The notes under the pieces were generated by a model. The model saw only the letters and a list, made by a program, of their open reading frames with translations, had not been told where the DNA came from and did not search any database. A program made the position numbers and the translations under genes. A DNA stretch of 32,397 bases from a virus: positions 1 to 32,397 of IMG/VR virus record IMGVR_UViG_3300042564_001261. The stretch is one strand, 5' to 3'. Below are positions 30,478 to 32,397 of the stretch, piece after piece (the stretch's first letter is position 1; every line of letters begins with the position of its first letter).

Positions 30478-31689
30478 ATGATAAAGAACATTCCAATTTA
30501 CGAGATCAGCATTGATCTGAATAATGAAGAGACAAATGTGAGCTTCAATTCATTGGTACATGATCCAGCTCATGAGATCTCATTTCAGACATTTGCGAAT
30601 GCGAAGAGATTCGAATTCAATGATGTGGAGCAAGTAATCAGTGGAGTGGCAATATCAGCAGATACTCCCATCTATCGATACGACAGCAAAACGAAAGAGG
30701 AGTATTATGTGGTATTCACAAAGCAAGCAATCAAGGATATCATCTTCGACTATGCCAGGAGAAAAAATTACAATAATGTAAACCTGGAGCATTCACATGA
30801 TCAGGTGCGAGATGATCTCTTTATGATCCATTCGTACCAGGTTGATGCAGCGAAAGGATTCACAGCTCCGGAAAGATTCAAAGATGTGAATGATGGCAGC
30901 TGGATTGTGAGCTACAAAACTCCGAATTCAGAGCTATACAACAGAGCGAAATCTGGAGAGTGGACTGGATTCTCCATTGAGGGAGATTTCATCCTGGAGC
31001 ATGTGGGGAACAGTGAAGAGGTGATGCTGTCAGCAATCCTGGAAGAGCTCGACAGCTTGAAAGAGATGGCCTTCGCAGAATCTTACACTGATTATCCAGA
31101 AGCTGCGACAGCGAATGCACAGATCGCATTGAGATGGGCAGAAGAGAATGGATGGGGTGACTGTGGCACAGCTGTAGGTAAAGCACGAGCGAATCAATTA
31201 GCCAACAGAGAAGCCATCAGCAGAGATACCATTGCACGCATGGCTGGCTTCGAACGCCATCGACAAAATAGCCAGAAGGAACTTGGTGATGGATGCGGCA
31301 GATTGATGTGGCTTGCATGGGGAGGTGATGAAGGTATCGAATGGGCCAGCAGAAAATTGAAGCAATTGAATACTCAATTCGCAAAGAAAAGGATCTCATT
31401 CGATTTCGATGATACTTTGACTACAGCAAAAGGTCAAGACATGGCCAGAAGATACCTGGCAGCGAATGATGAAATCTTTATCATTACAGCTCGCACTCAA
31501 TCCAATGGAGGACCGGTATATTCGCTGGCTGAAAAGTTAGGCATCAAAAAAGAAAATGTTTATTTCACTGGAGGAAAGCACAAGTGGATGCTGGTGAAGA
31601 GGCTTCGAATTGATAAGCACATCGACAATAATGAGGAAGAGCTTCAGCTGATCAGAGAGAATACCACAGCAGAAGCCTGGAAAATTTAG
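30478..31689 (+). CDS. XkdF-like prohead protease fused to a HAD-like domain
   Basis: 403 residues in three parts. Residues about 50-175 match XkdF-like S78-type head maturation proteases: ISGVAISADTPIYR, EYYVVFTKQAI, NVNLEHSHD with His105, and GFSIEGDF with Ser166 as probable catalytic pair. Residues about 203-297 form a helical domain (YPEAA, GTAVGKARANQLANRE, WGGDEGIEWA). Residues about 303-403 resemble a HAD phosphatase: FDFDDTLT with Asp309 and Asp311, ITART, Lys369 and a final HIDNN with Asp383. The protease should cut scaffold and capsid proteins during head assembly. The purpose of the HAD part is not known. It is followed by the scaffold gene. Confidence 0.75.
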   Translation: MIKNIPIYEISIDLNNEETNVSFNSLVHDPAHEISFQTFANAKRFEFNDVEQVISGVAISADTPIYRYDSKTKEEYYVVFTKQAIKDIIFDYARRKNYNNVNLEHSHDQVRDDLFMIHSYQVDAAKGFTAPERFKDVNDGSWIVSYKTPNSELYNRAKSGEWTGFSIEGDFILEHVGNSEEVMLSAILEELDSLKEMAFAESYTDYPEAATANAQIALRWAEENGWGDCGTAVGKARANQLANREAISRDTIARMAGFERHRQNSQKELGDGCGRLMWLAWGGDEGIEWASRKLKQLNTQFAKKRISFDFDDTLTTAKGQDMARRYLAANDEIFIITARTQSNGGPVYSLAEKLGIKKENVYFTGGKHKWMLVKRLRIDKHIDNNEEELQLIRENTTAEAWKI

Positions 31690-31706
31690 AACAAGAATAC
31701 ATATTA
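31687..31706 (+). promoter_or_regulatory. Late motif copy 5 (before scaffold)
   Basis: It matches TAGAACANNNTTACATATTA with one mismatch (A for the first T after the spacer). The TAG is the stop codon of the protease gene. It ends 16 bases before the scaffold ATG (31723), a larger gap than for the other four copies, which allows a short leader ahead of scaffold and capsid. Confidence 0.6.
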
Positions 31707-31722
31707 TTTAAACACAAGAAAA

Positions 31723-32325
31723 ATGACAACAGATTTCAAGGCAATCATGGAATCAATTCGTGAACTGAAAGCTACATTCACAGCAAAAGCAGAAGCCTTC
31801 AACGAGGCAGTGCTTGAGGATGGCACAATGATCTCCTATGAGGGAGAGCTTGTTGTCGGTACAGCTGTATTCGTAGTGACAGAGACAGAAGAGATTCCAG
31901 CTCCAGAGGGCACGCACGCTCTTGGTGGAGAATTGACTGGTATCTCAATCGTTGTTGATGCAAATGGTATCGTCACAGAGGTGATTGATACACGAGCTGA
32001 AGCATCAGGAGATGAGCCAGTGGCAGCATCCGAAGAGGAAGCGCCAGCAACAACAGAAGCAGCGATGTCAGCAGAGGATGTTGAATCTATCGTGAATGCA
32101 AAGATTGAAACATTCAGCGCAATCTTCGAAGGGATGGCTGAAATGATCAAGACAATTGCATCCGAAAATGAATCACTCCGCAATGAGGTGACTGGATTGA
32201 AGGGAGAATTCGAATCTTTCAAGGCAGCTCCATCAAACCAGGTGACAGAGGGCGAAAAATTTTCACGAGTTACGAGCACATTGACAGCTCGACAATTACA
32301 TCTTAAAAACAATCTAAACAAGTAA
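31723..32325 (+). CDS. Scaffold / capsid assembly protein
   Basis: 200 residues. An N-terminal helix, a small beta domain (MISYEGELVVGTAVFV, PAPEGTHALGGELTGISIVV), then an acidic Ala/Glu/Pro/Ser-rich linker (about 90-118) and a C-terminal coiled coil (IVNAKIETFSAIFEGMAEMI) with a basic end (LTARQLHLKNNLNK). This layout and the place between protease and capsid genes are those of a scaffold, whose basic C-terminus often binds the shell protein. Its last 55 bases are repeated at the start of the window; the capsid ATG follows four bases after the stop. Confidence 0.75.
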   Translation: MTTDFKAIMESIRELKATFTAKAEAFNEAVLEDGTMISYEGELVVGTAVFVVTETEEIPAPEGTHALGGELTGISIVVDANGIVTEVIDTRAEASGDEPVAASEEEAPATTEAAMSAEDVESIVNAKIETFSAIFEGMAEMIKTIASENESLRNEVTGLKGEFESFKAAPSNQVTEGEKFSRVTSTLTARQLHLKNNLNK

Positions 32326-32397
32326 AATCATGAGCTTAAAAAAATTCATAAGCACTAAATTTGATTATGATGTTGCTGATTTGGCACCATACATTGA
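32271..32397. repeat. 127-bp terminal direct repeat (copy 2)
   Basis: Identical to 1-127. It marks the overlap at which the contig closes. Removing one copy gives a 32,270-bp genome in which scaffold and capsid genes are intact and adjacent. Confidence 0.95.
32330..32397 (+). CDS. Major capsid protein, 5' end (partial duplicate)
   Basis: The first 22 complete codons of the capsid gene at 60-1019, cut by the end of the contig. Same sequence and frame; not a second gene. Confidence 0.9.
   Translation, partial: MSLKKFISTKFDYDVADLAPYI

Noticed and set aside
1-32397. Lysogeny genes (integrase, repressor) and tRNA genes
   Set aside because: No recombinase motif, CI-like repressor with operator pair, or cloverleaf was seen on either strand by eye.

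Overview
The window is a complete double-stranded DNA phage genome, opened at an arbitrary point inside the head genes. Its first and last 127 bases are identical (1-127 = 32271-32397), so the unique sequence is 32,270 bp and closes into a circle or terminally redundant molecule. The host is very probably a member of the Bacteroidetes. Four upstream regions carry the Bacteroidetes -7 promoter box TAnnTTTG. Ribosome-binding sites look A/T-rich rather than Shine-Dalgarno-like. Many proteins (tail fibre modules, head-tail connector, protease-HAD fusion, small early proteins) resemble families I know from phages of this phylum. A long tape-measure protein with no sheath gene suggests a siphovirus. 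I see no integrase, repressor, tRNA or CRISPR array, so a strictly lytic life style is likely.

Layout in window order. 60-5391: major capsid protein, a probable tail-tube protein, small structural proteins, portal fused to a MuF-like domain, and head-tail connectors. 5382-8063: a large modular tail fibre and a small tail-associated protein. 8085-9408: lysis cassette (holin, one-gene spanin, CHAP endolysin), followed by a metallophosphoesterase. 10394-10642: non-coding switch region with a terminator, four 8-bp iterons spaced exactly 11 bp apart, and the first early promoter. 10643-20767: early/middle genes on the plus strand. These comprise a run of tiny proteins; a nucleotide-modification block (DUF6378, a ThyA-family enzyme with dCMP-hydroxymethylase signature residues, a MazG-like pyrophosphatase); a stand-alone DnaA domain IV-like protein beside a repeat-rich probable origin; a primase-helicase; and recombination genes (VRR-NUC nuclease, ERF annealase, RecB-like exonuclease, SSB-like protein). 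The block ends with a sigma-like factor. 20791-29819: terminase subunits, a tail assembly chaperone made by apparent -1 frameshifting, tail-tip proteins and the tape measure. 29767-30453: the only minus-strand gene, a Stealth-like sugar-phosphate transferase. 30478-32325: head protease fused to a HAD domain, and scaffold, which joins the capsid gene across the contig ends.

Two systems stand out. (1) The dCMP-hydroxymethylase-like enzyme next to a MazG-like protein suggests that this small phage replaces or modifies cytosine in its DNA, in the way T4 uses gp42 and gp56. (2) A 20-bp motif, TAGAACANNNTTACATATTA, occurs five times, each just upstream of the start codon of a late gene (holin, small terminase, a tail protein, head protease, scaffold). 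It looks like a phage-specific late promoter, and the sigma-like protein encoded at the end of the early block is the obvious candidate to read it. In three of the five copies the motif begins with the stop codon of the preceding gene.

All function calls come from reading motifs by eye; no database search was run.
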